DNA of 64,000 nucleotides from Apiospora phragmitis (taxonomy: Eukaryota; Ascomycota; Sordariomycetes; Amphisphaeriales; Apiosporaceae): positions 682,001 to 746,000 of the forward strand of contig JAQQWL010000004.1 of assembly GCA_038363925.1 (NCBI GenBank), in the 5' to 3' direction. The stretch's first letter is position 1. Each line of letters opens with the position of its first letter. Below are positions 10,855 to 23,107 of the stretch, in pieces. Position numbers and translations under genes: made by a program. Below the pieces are notes generated by a model that saw nothing but the letters and a program-made list of their open reading frames with translations, was not told the origin of the DNA and made no database searches.

Positions 10855-11529
10855 GATCAGGGATATACGAGATGGATGTCTATCAAAGTTGAGATCTTTA
10901 GAGTTCAAGGCGGAAGCCGTGATTTTGAATACGTCAATTGAGCTTGCAGATTTTGAAATCAGAAAACTGTTCTCCTAGAGCTGTACTTCCCAGCTAGGAT
11001 TATCCAATGGGAGGTTGGGTAGCAGAGCCTTGGAATAATCACCTTGGCGCTTAACCGCCGATGACAAAATTCGGAACAACAGAATAAGAGTGACGGTAAG
11101 GCAAAGGCGAGGCGAAGTAGAAAAACGATACATTGAATATGGACTTTGCAAGAAACTGGACCCAAGTGCGTAATGAATAGCCTAGAGCCTTGGGCGACGC
11201 TGTCCCCTATCTGATAGCATAACAAGGGACCCCAAGATCTGGAAGTCGTAGCGGCCAGATTGAACCCACATAGACCTTATTAACTAGTCTGATAGGGCTA
11301 TCCAAGGCAACTAGAGCGTTGTCAGCACCATAGATTGAAATAGACAACTCAGAGAGTCAGGAACTGCAAATTTCGTGGGGATTACTGGTCCCGAACTAAC
11401 ACCGCAAGATTGCGCGCTGGGTTCTTTATCACACTAGTATTAATCCGTCTCCACGGTCGCTACTACATGATATCGCTGGCTCGTGGCAAGGAATAGCCCT
11501 GTCCATAGTAGACCATAATCATCAGCTAG
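10855..11529. other. intergenic, no gene seen
   Basis: Only short unsupported frames, including an 88-codon minus frame (11225-10959) without recognisable features. Confidence 0.35.
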
Positions 11530-12060
11530 TTAAACGTTAGATCCACTACAAGAGCCAGATCCGAACATCCGTTGTGCCAGTCGACGGAACCCCCGCGATT
11601 GTTCAGGTAGAACTTCAACGAACTCCGAATGGGCGAACGACAGGGTCTCATACCCAGAGGGGTTCTGACTGGCAGCATACAAGGCTGGAAACGGAGCCGC
11701 GATGATTTTGTTTGACTTCGGAGAGACGAACATAGGTGTGTGTACCCCAACTCCAAGCTTCGAATATCGTTCCGATCGCTATTGGAGAACCACCAGAAAC
11801 CAGTCAAAGTAACCAATGTCGAAGAGACTAGAAGTAGCACGCCTGGTGTCGAAATGGCTTGGGTGGGGATGGCAAGATTTCTCTATCCACTGAACGATCG
11901 TCTTAAGATGCTGTCCACTTGGTACCGGGCATTTTGGGTGCTTTTGGGGACATAGATAATTTGGCAGGAGCCTCCCTATACAACAGACATTAGAAAGTTG
12001 GAGGTCAAGAGCAAATCCCGTGATCACGGCGTCATGCATGTGGCAGGGGTTTCCTTGCAT
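11530..12060 (-). pseudogene. hypothetical frame with one TAG
   Basis: On the minus strand the frame from 12060 continues past a TAG at 11779-11781 (FLVVLQ-TAG-RSERYSK) to a stop at 11530. The distal part (MFVSPKSNKIIAAPFPALY, then SEFVEVLPEQ) has ordinary protein composition. Family not recognised. The joining across the TAG is inference from frame continuity and the pattern elsewhere in the window. Confidence 0.3.
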
Positions 12061-12672
12061 GGCTTTGGGGCACCCCGCTGCCCAGTCCTACAGTTGCAAT
12101 GAGGCCTGTGCTCATACGCAGCAAAATGAGATCGGTTGGAGGAATGTCGCAGCAGCCATGGGTCTCATCCTGGCCTAGAGATGCCAAGACATTCGTTCGC
12201 AAGGTTTACGCCTTGCAATATCACTTGCATGGTCCAATGCAGAAACATGAGGGAGGTACATAGGGTAGGCCGACCCCTGCAGTATCTAACCTGATTTAGC
12301 GCGGTCTCCAGCGCGGTCTAACTAAAGTGATCCATCCTAGTCAAGCGCTTAGCGGCGGCGTCTGTCTGACACATCGTCTCGTCACAAAGAGCAACAGGGC
12401 CGCGCCTCCCTTCTCGGCAACTAGCAGCGACGGCCCTCGTTGCTCCTCGCATTAGAACGCTGCCGGAAACGCACGAGCCAGATCCCGAACACCCCAATAA
12501 ACAAGGATGTAGCTAGAAGCTAGTCAGCTGAGGAAGTTCGGTGTATTGATACGGTTATCCGGGTGGCTGACGTCTACCATTCAGAATCAGGAAACGGTAA
12601 TGCAAAGAGCATCGACCTAACGAAACCCCTTGCGACTAGTGACCAATGAAGGATCCTTGCGCAGTACGGCGG
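12061..12672. other. intergenic, no gene seen
   Basis: No supported frames. No repeat noticed apart from the sequence just upstream of 12673 being similar to 14580-14615 (see findings). Confidence 0.3.
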
Positions 12673-14175
12673 CTATGTACGACGCTTACGTCTTGGCTTC
12701 GTCGACTTCCGAACCCGAGACTCGAACCACTGGAATCTGTCAGCCTCAGCCACCTACAAGGCCATGGCAACATACCTGAACCAACTTCGAGTACTCTTTG
12801 AATTGTTCATCCGATCCCCATGACCAAGCCGGCGACTTTGATTGCCAAAGACTGCGGATGAGACCCACCTTGGCCACGAACTCCTTGGCCATGTCCTCGT
12901 TCGTGATGTGGGGATATCTTACATCCAACTGTGATAGCTACATAATGCCGAGCATTTCTCGACTATCCCAATACATCGTGCCGCTCATCAGCACGTCGGT
13001 CATCGAGTACGGTGCGTGTATAGTCCCCCTAGGCTGGAGCAATATACATCCTAGATACAGGTACAAGCTGACACCAGGCGCAGAAGGCAGAGAACCGGAT
13101 TCGGCCCAGTCCACCAGTTCGGCAGCGGGCCAAAACGCCCAGAGCTTCAAGCCATCGTCAATAAACACCGTCGTGTGAACGCCATGGCGATCAATATGCG
13201 GCATAGAAAATGCACCTTTCTTCCCGCATAGATAGAATGTTACAGAGTCAGCCAGATCAAAGATTTTCGAGTGTTCTAGTTTGCCGCTTTGCTCTCGTGC
13301 GTACTCCATAATAGCATAATCTGGCAATCCCGCTAAACAGGAGGGCACGGGATTAGCTTTATAGCCTCTTGGGTTAAGCATATTGATGGGGGCGCGTGAA
13401 TGATCACGAAACATAGAGATGGCCGTTGCTAAATCCACAGACCGCGGTGTGATCACATCGTCCGGAATTTCGTCCTGGAAATCGTGGATATCCAGAGTAG
13501 GGAACGCCCGTAGGTAATCCAGATACCGGTCGAGAGAGAGGCGAGAGTCGTCTTTGTTGAGCTCGGTAAGGATTAAGATGGGGACTTGTGGGCTCTTGGC
13601 TTCGAGAAGGACTTTGGCCTCCTCCGTTAAGCAGATGACAAACTCAGTCCTCTTGAACTCAGATCTCCCAAGATACTGACAAGCCGTGATCGGGTCTCCT
13701 ATGACAAATCCTCTGAAAGAGCTCAAAGTACATGCTCCCCTGCTGGACGATGCGTGCGACGGGTGACGCGTTGGTACCAGAGTGTACCAGCTGTTAGAAC
13801 TCCCCACAGGCAATGTGCAAAGCTTCCCGTGCCTTCTCTAGATACCTCTGGACCACTCTGCCGTACTCTGTGCATGTTTCACAGTTCATATCGTGAGACT
13901 TGCGGTTACTTGAGTAGGATAGTACTTCCACAGCGTTTGGTCTCGTGAGGCAGGCTTAAATGCTTCGACAGAGCTTTCGTACAAGATAAGACAGCGCCGC
14001 ATTGAAAGCATGATCTTGGTTGCAATACACCACAACATTGCTGATGGGCTCGCCACTCTCTTTAGAAAGACCTTCGAGCAAAGAGGACATTGGAAGTGCG
14101 GCGTCTGGCGATGTTTGTAGATTGCTATTGATTCGAAAGCTCGCCTACACAGAGAACATTCTTTCGAAGGCATTA
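12673..14175 (-). pseudogene. JmjC-like protein with C2H2-like N-terminus
   Basis: The main frame (13813 to 12938) carries FVIGDP, DIHDFQDEIPDD, then KKGAFSMPHIDRHGVHTT with the HxD metal pair and GTIHAPYS with the distal His, all matching a fungal JmjC/cupin family. A TAG at 12938-12940 (EMLGIM-TAG-LSQLDV) splits it; the same frame goes on through ITNEDMAKEFVAKV to a GTATGT intron (46 nt) and a basic C-terminus (SRVRKSTKPRRKRR) ending at 12673. Upstream, 14175-13890 holds zinc-finger-like pieces (CSLCRRAFESIAIYKH; CFQCGAVLS..KALSKH) in two frames, so the N-terminus is frameshifted. Known: JmjC proteins are Fe(II)/2-oxoglutarate oxygenases. Inferred: inactive through one CAG-to-TAG change plus indels. 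Confidence 0.65.
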
Positions 14176-14707
14176 TTGAGCGAAGGAAACTGGAGGATCG
14201 TCTTCAGCTGTGGTGCCAAATTGAATGAGCCTTTTAGGCACGAATGGAAGTGCTGCTCTCAAGGTCAGAATACGTGACGGCGATGGCGAGATCAACCTCG
14301 CCGGATGGCCGCTTGGTCTTTAATGATAAGTACTCCAGGATCCCATGGGTAGATGAGGCAGGGATTATAGACAAGTGTACTAGGGCTGAATGGCGGGTCT
14401 AGAGAAGAAACCAGCAGGGATGGGGGACAAAAGCGCCGGGGTTGGCAACTCTCACCCGAGTACATGCGCAGTTCTGGCGGGTCAATATACCATTCGATTG
14501 TGATTCTCTTTGTACTGGCAAGCTCTAGAAATCAAATACACCCTATCACGCATGGAGTGACCAGCTAAACCTATCTTAATTGGCGGCGGCTACATATAAC
14601 GCTTACGCCTTGGCTTTGCAGCCCCCAACGAGGCATGCAGCTCAGACCGATCACCACATGTTGGCGGATTCCACCCATACCTCGCCTTTCGCTGTGAAAG
14701 AATTCGA
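14176..14707. other. intergenic with a short JmjC-tail-like match
   Basis: No gene seen. On the minus strand near 14615-14585 the peptide AKPRRKRYM-stop and its DNA resemble the last exon of the JmjC-like gene at 12700-12673, possibly a trace of an older duplicate. Confidence 0.3.
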
Positions 14708-16512
14708 CTAGGGTGATTCATACCCTTCGCGGGCCAAAGCCAAGCTCTCTGGGTCGGATACGCGGAAGCGACGTCTCCGAATTCGTTTAAGAGGTGTCGC
14801 TCGCGCGACTAATGACTCCTGCGACGCACGCGTGGGCCGAAACTCCACCTCGGCGAACTGCATGGACGCATTCTGGATAACCTCATCGCGAATGCTGCCT
14901 GTGAACGAAGCATCGCCACACGCTACCGGTGTTAGCAGAGTCAACAGGGATAGGTGGAGCACTACTTACCGACGACAATGGTATTCCTAGGGGAGTTCGC
15001 GCCCTTGGCTATCTCTTTAAAGATGCCGTTCTTGTGAAAATCAGAGCTAGGCGTCGGATAAAGACAGCGCCAGTAGTTATTTATTTCGAAAGGTAGCTTC
15101 GACTTATTAGGGGATAGGTATATATACTAGATATATAGTAGTCTCTACTCGCAGTTAGTAAACATTAGTACCAGGTAGCCTAGGGTAGCGCATATTTCGA
15201 GGGTCTAGGCTCTATAGGGCTTACAGCTCTTCCCGCAGCTATCTCTATTGCGAGTTATCGTCGAGGACCTAGAATAGATTAATCCGCCGGGTTTTGTCTC
15301 GGAAAAGGGCCTCTTTTAATATACTTTCTTTAGACCGAGTTATCCGAGCGACGAGCTGTTCATTAAACCGCTGTCTCCGTATTAAGTCTATCGCGTATAA
15401 TAGGATACCCGCGATGCCGATCCTTTTCGTAGTAAAGAAAACGTTTTTAAACTCCTGGAGCTTCAGGTTATAGCCATAGGGGCTATCGATATAGGCTACC
15501 TAGAGATGTGTCTCGCCCTTAGCCAGAATCGCGATATTTCCCTGCCGTTATATTAAGAAAGTTACTCTGGCTAAGTAGCCGGTACGCTCCGCATCGTCCC
15601 ACCACGCTGCAGTTATCGCTTTTCCCTAAAAGCTCCGGCTTATAGGAGCGTTCGTAAAGTATAAATAAAAATAGCACCTTAGGAACAGCCTTACCGGCCT
15701 ATAAAACTGAGCCCGCGCGCGGACGACTTGTCCATCTTGCCATACGTTCATCGCCGTCCGGCCACGATATAATACTCGTGAGAGCTGGCCCGCACTCGTA
15801 ATAAGCCAGAGGCTGCAGGCACAAATAACCGCAAATTTGGGAGGTGTGTATGTTTGGATAAAGACATGCCATACCACTACTCCCAGAGCAGACGCAGCAA
15901 AAAGAGTATGCATAAACGCAAAAAGGGCGTAGTTCAGCTGCCTTAACAGACAAAACGACCAAACGCCAATGGCCAGAAGCATGAACGCGGCCTAACAGTG
16001 ATTAGTTTCAGTAAAAACTCGGTGATTCGACTTACATACGATAGAACCTGATATAGACAAGGCCAGGATAGTCGTTGTTATGCCCTGCGATATACGCAAC
16101 GTCGCATGGAGAATGGCTTTTGCGATCGCAACCCGTCCAAACTAATGATGGGCTAGATAGTATCTCGGCAGAGGGAATCCTACGTAGCTCATTAGGGGAT
16201 TGGTTTTATCCCCGAGGAGAGAGGCACGAGGTTGACTAACGATATAAAGGCGGCTCGCCGAGCAAGCTCTACCTTGCTGCTCACGGCCAGACCGAGCACG
16301 ACGCCATTCGTCGCCAGGTAGCAAGCAATAAGGACTGCGTCAAGTCGGGTGATGCTCTGAGTGCTTTTCCCGCGCTGCCAGACCAACGGATACTGCACAT
16401 AACTTCTTAAGCGATAGCGGCATCTTTCCAAGAGAGAGATTCCAATCTGGCGGCATGTAAAGAAAACGATAAGAGCTGTCAATGATACAGCATACCAAAA
16501 CGAGATCTCCAT
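14708..16512 (-). pseudogene. ferric-reductase-like (FRE) transmembrane oxidoreductase, decayed
   Basis: The start at 16512 (MEISFWYAVSLTALIVFF) gives an N-terminal membrane helix. ARRAAFISLVNLVPL and later FAFMHTLFAASALGVVVWHVF give the heme-binding membrane core of the ferric reductase/NOX family. Next comes GQVVRARAQFYRPVRLF, the FAD-domain entry. From 15640 down the frame is AT-rich and broken by at least eight stops, yet still reads as the NAD(P)H-binding half (YIDSPYGYN, GIAGILLYAIDLIRRQRF, INLF-stop-VLDDNSQ). Most stops fit TGG-to-TAG. A last intron (GTAAGT, about 14948) leads to the C-terminus SIRDEVIQNASMQFAEVEF, as in this family, ending at 14708. Known: these proteins move electrons across membranes. 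Typical Starship cargo. Confidence 0.7.
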
Positions 16513-17049
16513 ATTGAATTCCGTAGTTTATCGTATACGTTATTGCGTGTGTAATTGCGTGTGTAATTCAATTTGCAATGTGTAGTTTGCTTTATCTGTG
16601 GTATGTTGTATGGTATGTTGGAGTGGGCGGTCCTCGCATCTTTGACCCTATCAAGTCTGCGACCATACGTATTACTAATGACTGGTATCTGTTTCAAGGC
16701 CGCCCGGGTTTCTGCTTTTAGGATATCGGTTGCCTCGGATCTAGACGCGCGCGTATGTGTGGGCTATGACTGTTTCTATTTGAGATACTATTTTTAATTT
16801 ACTCGCGCGGAACTAGAAAGACCAATGAAATGCGGGTCCCTATACTGTCCTCGCTTTGTAGATCATACCTATTCGGGACGTCTCTACCTGCTGGTCCAGC
16901 ATAAAAAGCCAGGAACGTCTCGATCCAGATGGAAAAAGTCTCATCATACCTTTGTTTCTCAGTGGAGCAGCAAAAAGCGACTCTGACAGCTGCAATCTAT
17001 CTTATTGTTTGGCACTTATTACACCAGCTCACTATAACACGAGGAAGAG
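16513..17049. other. divergent promoter region
   Basis: Lies between the minus-strand FRE gene and the plus-strand Ser-rich gene. A 63-codon frame at 16929-17120 overlaps the next gene and is probably a shadow. No defined operator seen. Confidence 0.35.
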
Positions 17050-17724
17050 ATGCAAAAACTCGACGCTTCGGCGCCCGCAAGAAGGCCCATACCTATTGCA
17101 AAATGTTCGATAGGGGATGATGCTTTTGTGCTTTTCAGAACCGCCAGAGGCGAATGGTATACCTATGAATCCAGTCGACTCCTCGCTGCGTTTATTAATA
17201 CCCTCGGCGTCCTCCCAGGGAACCGGTTAGGACCTGATGATTTCGACCTCGTTAAAGAAAAGGAAGGATCCCAGCTGTCGACAAAATCTTCCTTCTCCTC
17301 ACGTAGCAGCTCATCTTCTTCATCGTTATACGCGGGTCTACCGGAGGAAACCTTTTCATCTGCGGGACAGGAAAATTTTGCGTCCTCCTCAGCACAGCAG
17401 CCTTCTATGCCCCATACCCCTTTGCTGCAAGCATCGTCGGATATTCTACCCAGCTTAGAGTCTCCACTGTTCCTGGATTCTGATTCAGAGCGGCCCATCA
17501 CACCCACTCGGGAGCTAGGAGACCGCTGGTCACCGTCGTCCAGCGTCTCCACCCCCACCACGATCAGCCCACGACAACTCGAGGGGCGAATTAGTCGTTC
17601 GGAGCCCCCCTCAAGGCCCGCCGAGGATAGAGCGCTCAAAATACGATCTCCAAAGGCCATCAGGAGACGAGCTACTACTAGGAAGCTGCCTGTTCGTCTA
17701 CAGAAATTGGATTACTTCAAGTAG
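17050..17724 (+). CDS. Ser-rich hypothetical protein (224 aa)
   Basis: Uninterrupted 224-codon frame. Residues 1-75 look folded (SIGDDAFVLFRTARGEWYTY, RLLAAFINTLGVLPG, GPDDFDLVKEKEG). Residues 80-200 are low complexity, with a Ser run (SSRSSSSSSSLY) and SP/TP sites. The C-terminus is strongly basic (AIRRRATTRKLPVRLQKL). I do not recognise the family. It shows no nonsense codon although the genes on both sides are heavily decayed. Confidence 0.5.
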   Translation: MQKLDASAPARRPIPIAKCSIGDDAFVLFRTARGEWYTYESSRLLAAFINTLGVLPGNRLGPDDFDLVKEKEGSQLSTKSSFSSRSSSSSSSLYAGLPEETFSSAGQENFASSSAQQPSMPHTPLLQASSDILPSLESPLFLDSDSERPITPTRELGDRWSPSSSVSTPTTISPRQLEGRISRSEPPSRPAEDRALKIRSPKAIRRRATTRKLPVRLQKLDYFK

Positions 17725-18262
17725 CGTGTGCAGTGCGCAGTTAGGTCGGGATGTCTTCATCGAGTTGTCATTGTCTTGGGGCGTTTGCTTATTCTTACTG
17801 GTGTTGTGATTGTTTCTTGTTTTGGATTCTGTCGGTTGAGTTATAATACACTTCTGAGACTGCAGGTACCGCATTTATAAGGCTAAAGGGATGATTAAGT
17901 TATTTTTCCTTCTTTGAATAAGGTATTAGGTTTTTAGGAGCAATTCGTTTTCTTTACTGGGTGATTACTACAAAGCCAGTGCAAAACCGAGAAAGGATGT
18001 ACCCACTGCGTGCCACAACCGATCTGGTAACGATGTTTTCTCCTTGATGGGATCTGTTCTGAATGGGCGTGAAAGTACGTCATGGCCAAATGTGCTACTA
18101 CTTATACTGTCTATTGAAAGTAATGTCAATGTTCAGCTGACGCGATATTACTCTTCATAGCATGTGAATAACTGGAGTAAGGTTTACAATAGTAGTAGAG
18201 ACGACTACATTATGATGTGGGACTTTCCCGGGGTTTGGTATGTATCAATGCAATAATAATAT
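17725..18262. other. intergenic, no gene seen
   Basis: AT-rich region without supported frames, between convergent genes. Confidence 0.35.
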
Positions 18263-20765
18263 CTATAAACTCAGCCTTGAGACATGATACATAGTTGTGT
18301 ATAGAGTAGAAAGCTCCTTCTCAAGAGTCCAGTGCCTAGACCGTCTTGGCTTGACGTCTTTCCCCGACGATACAATTCCTTCCTTGGCCAAACAGCCAGT
18401 ACGATAAGCAGGATCCCAAGGATTACTGATTCCCTGATCGTAGATCAACCGTCCTAATTTATAGGGACAATTACTAACTATATATCTTGTAGTGCCGTGC
18501 TCAATCTGGATATCAATCGTTGAATCCAAGGAGCTGACCTCGACTTCAAATTGTGAAGCAGACACACAACTGTTGAGGCTTGGGTACGCGTCTGTGAACA
18601 AGAGTTCTTTGTATCGACTCTCGTTCCTCGGTATAGGATTGTCGAGCCGTTTAGTCGCTTCTATAGCGTTACAGCGGCAGGTCCTTAAGGAATCCGACAG
18701 ATGAGACGGATCTGGCAGATTTGGAGGGAGGAGTAGAAACGAGGTAGTCGAACCAATTCGATATAAAACAGTGCGCCAATTAGTTATTTAGCCAAATGCT
18801 CCATCTGCTAGTCATTAAAAATACCGCCTCCATAGTTGATCATCATATTATCAGAGCCATGTGACTCTACGTCTACACTAAAGTGTATCAGACAGGGGCA
18901 TATAAGAGTTCAGGAGAGCTTCACTAACCGTTCTTTTATCGAGTTAAAGAAAGTAGAACTCCAGCTCCGCTTGTTATCAAATCGAATCTCGGCGCCATGG
19001 CATGTGTATATATCTTGTAGGGGCTATTTAACACCGTCCCTAAAATGAACATAGCTTGAACGGCCTAGGTAGCTATGCTTAATCTGAAATCGGTCCACAT
19101 GTTACACTTAGCTATTATAGTAATTAATAGTCTAGCGATTATAAAATAAACTAAGCGCGAAGAAACATCCGACCCCTTTAGCGCGTACTATATCGAAGTG
19201 ATCACATAGCGGTATCGAGTTTAAGGCCAAAGAAGTTTAGAAGTGTTTTAAAAAGTCGCCCATAATGATTTTATGATAGACTAGTCTATCAAGGCGCAAT
19301 ATTCTCCTTATAACAGTTAGAGGCTTTAATACTAAATCGTACGAGTTCAAGGCTTAACATAGGGGGTAGCGGCTAAGTGCAAATTTCCATGGCTCGAGAG
19401 TGTAAAGCGTTCTAGTGGCACGAATACATCTATCGCATAGCTAATGGCCGCACTCCAACGCCCTAGTTAGCGGGCATAACAAGTAAACGAAGCACGATGC
19501 CCGGCTCTTTTTCTCCGCCCATAGAGATCGATAAATCCTAAGTAACTCCAGATACGACGTAAGAGATGACATATTTATCGTTTAGGCCTGGTAAGCCAAC
19601 TCGTAGAAGGATTTCTTAATATCTTGAGCGACCCAGACAAAGCTTACTTCCGAAAGACACCTTGAACCACCGATTTATAAACGGATTTGAACAGCGTGTC
19701 AGCAAAGAATACTGGCCACGTTAGTTTTTAAAATATAGTATTAAGTCACTCATAAAACTCACAGTGACCGCCTTTTAGATAAGCGTCCATATAGAAAGCC
19801 GAAGCAATAGCTTTAGCCATTCTAGGAAATTCTAGCTTAGGCGTCAGATGAAGGAGAATCTCGATATGGGATTCAAATCTCTTTGCTGCTGTATCCTCAG
19901 CTCGAAATGCAAGTACGAAATCAAATGCTCCCGTTTCGTTCCTCGCAAATCGATCAATCGACTGGCGGAGAAGGTAACACAGGTTGGATCCGGAGAATGC
20001 CCATCCTAGAGTCGTTCGCCGCTGAAGCATTTCTTGGGCATGAAGCATGACATGGTCGAATAGCCCGCTACTGTAGGGAAGGAGGTACAAGCTTTCAAAG
20101 CAGTTCCAAAACATAGCGTCAACGTCGCTCAGCACATACGGCCTCGTTGGGTCTGCCATCTGCTATATCCTGACAAAATACCTGAAAAGTCGATCGAGAA
20201 ACTTGGCTCGGATTCCGACTTTCTTGGTGTACTCCTGACTGACCAAAAGGAGTCGAGGCCTGGATCGAAAATCCCGTTGACAGTTCCGAGCCCAGGTAAC
20301 TAGTAGCTCAATAATGTTCGAAGAGCCGGGAAAGTCGTCGATAAAAACCACCACCGTATGGCCAATCCCCGTAAGCAATCGTGAATTGAGCTGGATTGTA
20401 GTCTGGAAGGGCGATGGATTCTGCTTCTATCCTGTTAGCAGATGGCAGTGCAGATGGCCCGCCCCGTTGTCCGTGGGTGTGTCCGTCTTGCTAGCGTGCC
20501 AGGTTGCTGGACAGTCGAATAGAATTACGCTCTGCTGTTGATATTGCATTTTCGCCAGCCGGACCATATCGGACCTCTGCGCAGGGCCCCCGTTGCTGAA
20601 AAGACGGCCGGTAATTTCATATTTCTGCTCATTGCCAATAAATTGAACCAGTGCTAGTGTTTCATCCGTCAGCCGATCCAAGAATCGATATGGCCCTTGA
20701 AACTCTTGTAGGTAACCGCGGTGTGGAGTGGTTGACTGAGTGACTAGCCTCAACCACTGAGCCAT
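18263..20765 (-). pseudogene. patatin-like phospholipase (PLP) with RING-like finger, decayed
   Basis: The N-terminal third (20765-19746) is nearly open and matches fungal patatin-like proteins: RFLDRLTDETLALVQFIG, VILFDCPATWHA, TVVVFIDDFPG, then an AIASAFYMDAY segment. The middle (19740-18900) is AT-rich with many stops but still shows a RING-like LECGH..CDRC...CPLC (about 19470-19380) directly before the patatin core, RILRLD...IIMGDFLKHF (about 19300) and CDHFDIV....FALSLF (about 19190). The Gly-rich oxyanion loop and GxSxG nucleophile motif are mutated. The C-terminus, QIEHGTTRYIVSNCPYKLGRLI, is again open and ends at 18263. Known: patatins hydrolyse acyl lipids; PLPs are frequent Starship cargo. 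Inferred: complete gene killed by RIP. Confidence 0.7.
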
Positions 20766-21260
20766 CTTAAGACTGTCTAGATAGTGAAAAATTCACGTTT
20801 GTAGAGCAATCAAAGATCGAAAACACAAATTGCAACAAGTGCTCACTTAAATGAAGTTATGTTCTAGATATAATAGGCTAGATAAGTTAGCCAGTGCTTA
20901 CTTAATAGTGAAGTGGAGATCTACCTATACCACTTTAGGTACCTAAGCACTTCATTTCCTGTTCTGGAAACTGTAAAACAACCGGGCGAACAGATTTCAG
21001 CAATCAACTAGCTTGTCCCCTTTTCCAGTGCCTGCTTTCCGAAAATGAAGCACCACCAGCTCGTCTATACAATGACCTCTTACTACATGCTGTGGTGAAA
21101 CTTTCTAGATAAGGCCACCCCAAACCCATCATGAAATTCACGAGAACTTCTAACCCGGCTAGCCTTTGAAAACTGTTCGACTACACTACACTAGTCCTTA
21201 CCAGATTACTCTTCACTCTATTTCTTCCCATAAAGCCACTGCTACCTACAGAATCTCGCA
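20766..21260. other. divergent intergenic region
   Basis: Between the PLP start and the plus-strand Lys/Ala-rich gene. No supported frame. Confidence 0.35.
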
Positions 21261-22246
21261 ATGCCATCGACACGCTCCAGAGGAGCCGTGGTCGATCTTG
21301 CTGCATTCGAACAATGGTCCCAAACCGAAATCAGCCGACGCACTCTTAAAAAAGTAGATTTCAATTTCAAATTGAAGGAAGTCTTCGAGAGTTCGAACGG
21401 CACCGTAACGCCAAGCGCAAATCGACAAACTCAAAGAGTGGGTTGAAACGTATCCTTTGAAGCAGTCGAAAGGCAAGAAAGTAGAATCAAGCAAGGCGCG
21501 CACAGCCCTGCCAGAGGAGGCCCCTAAAGGCAACAGGGTGGAGTCAAGCAAAACAGTGGCATCACGAGCGGACGAAGAACCGAAAAGGAAGAAGCCAGGC
21601 TCGGGTGCAACAACCACGGCCCAAGAAGCGGACGTGCCCAAGAGCAAGAAAGCAGCATCGAGCAAAACAAACACATCACATGCGGAGGAAGAGCCGAAAC
21701 GGAAGAAAGCGGGCTCGGGAACAACGGTCACGAGTCAGACAGTGGAAGGACCGACGAAGCAAGCCTCAACCAAGTCTAAAGGCGCCAAGTCGGCAGTTCA
21801 ACCCGAGGCCGATCCAGCTGTTTATCCTGCTGTCTCTCACCAGGACATGCTGGCGGCCCTTCTAGGTACGCCACAGAAGGCAGTCGAGGAAGACTCTCCC
21901 AACGATGTTCTAAAAAAGGCTCAGAGCGATGCCCTTTGGGAACAACTGCAAGCAGCTAGTCGAAGAAAGGCTCAGGAAGCAGAGGTTAACACCAAGCCTC
22001 AAGCTACTCCTGACGATGCCCTCCTTGAGCAGCTGAAAGCAGCTGCTCGAAGAAAGGCTAGGGGAAGTAGTCAATACCAAGCCTATCCAGGACATGTTGG
22101 ATGCACAACAGCTTGTTAGGCAGCTACAGCTCAGTAAACACAAATCCTCCGGGGTTATACTCGATAAGAGACTGATAGAAAGAAGCCCTCCGTGTTGGAG
22201 CGCTCGTATCAAAGCAGGCTCGTCCGCTGCCCGCTATAGCGCCTAA
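21261..22246 (+). pseudogene. Lys/Ala-rich repeat protein, frameshifted
   Basis: The start at 21261 (MPSTRSRGAVVDLAAFEQW) leads into KVDFNFKLKEVFES, after which the protein continues in another frame as QIDKLKEWVETYPLK (about 21432). The body repeats E/D-EPKRKKAGSG-type blocks about three times (21560-21740), then two copies of a 26-residue unit (DALWEQLQAASRRKA and DALLEQLKAAARRKA). Comparing the two units shows a small deletion near 22065 that shifts the frame; the other frame goes on VNTKPIQDMLDAQQLV to TAA at 22244. Disordered, basic, probably nuclear. No family recognised. Damage here is by indels. Confidence 0.45.
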
Positions 22247-22271
22247 AAGCCGTCAGGCTCGGCTTCGACTA

Positions 22272-22800
22272 GTGGCAATCGAGAATGTTAACGAGTATGG
22301 CAACCTAATCAAGGTCGAGGAAGAAGATATCGAGATGGATACCATCCTTGATATCGTAGACTCCCGCGGGGTATTACTCACGATCTCCACGAGCATCGCC
22401 TATAGCAGTGGACGCCACGACACGCTCGACTTTGGGCGTCGAGAGCATGGAGAATTCATCTGATGAAGAAGGGGAAGAAGAAGCGAGTCCATACGAAACA
22501 ACTGCAGTATCCGCAGACGCTCGAATAGCAACCGAGATTATCGACGAGGCAGCAACGGGTTCTGAGACTTCTGAAATTGGTGAAACGAGCGGAATGGAAT
22601 TTGACACAGATATACAGGAAAATGAAGGAGAAGAAGACGAAGAAGAATATGAGGATGACGACATTGAAACTATACCCAGAAATCCGCCTCCAGCAGCCCC
22701 GGCCGCGGACCTTGACGTCACAGCTTTGCTCACCAAGTACCCCATTGAAATTCTCCAAGCACAACGTCTCCTTAAAGACGCCGAGAGAATTCCGTTATAA
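22272..22800 (+). CDS. acidic hypothetical protein or exon
   Basis: The main frame 22408-22800 is very acidic (SSDEEGEEEAS; NEGEEDEEEYEDDD) and ends TKYPIEILQAQRLLKDAERIPL. An adjoining frame from 22272 (ENVNEYGNLIKVEEEDIEMD) has similar composition but a different phase; no convincing intron joins them (the only GT-AG pair is about 35 nt). Possibly a continuation of the gene upstream. Function unknown. Confidence 0.35.
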
Positions 22801-23107
22801 AGACTACGTGACCGGGGATTAGGTACAAGCCACCTGCCACCACGTATAGCCCTTAAGGGGGATGTTCGTCAGCTTTCCCGGGCGAAACCTGGATTATCCC
22901 AAAATCAGAGCGGGTACGATTATTAAGGGTGGTTAATACAGGCAAGCGAAAAAGAACTTCCTGGTAAGCGGTGGTCTTAAAGCTGTACATCGAGATCCCA
23001 GCAGCTTTAAGCACTTTAGTTTAAAGGATTTTTAACTGGTTATCCTCGGTAGTAAACTAGACGGGAACCCGGATAGGTACCCGGAAACATGCATAATTAG
23101 ACGATTT

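Noticed and set aside
21457..22119. Histone H1-like or chromatin protein call for the Lys/Ala-rich frame
   Set aside because: The composition is similar, but the repeats contain EEPKRKK and DALLEQLKAAARRKA units with no winged-helix domain; left as unknown.
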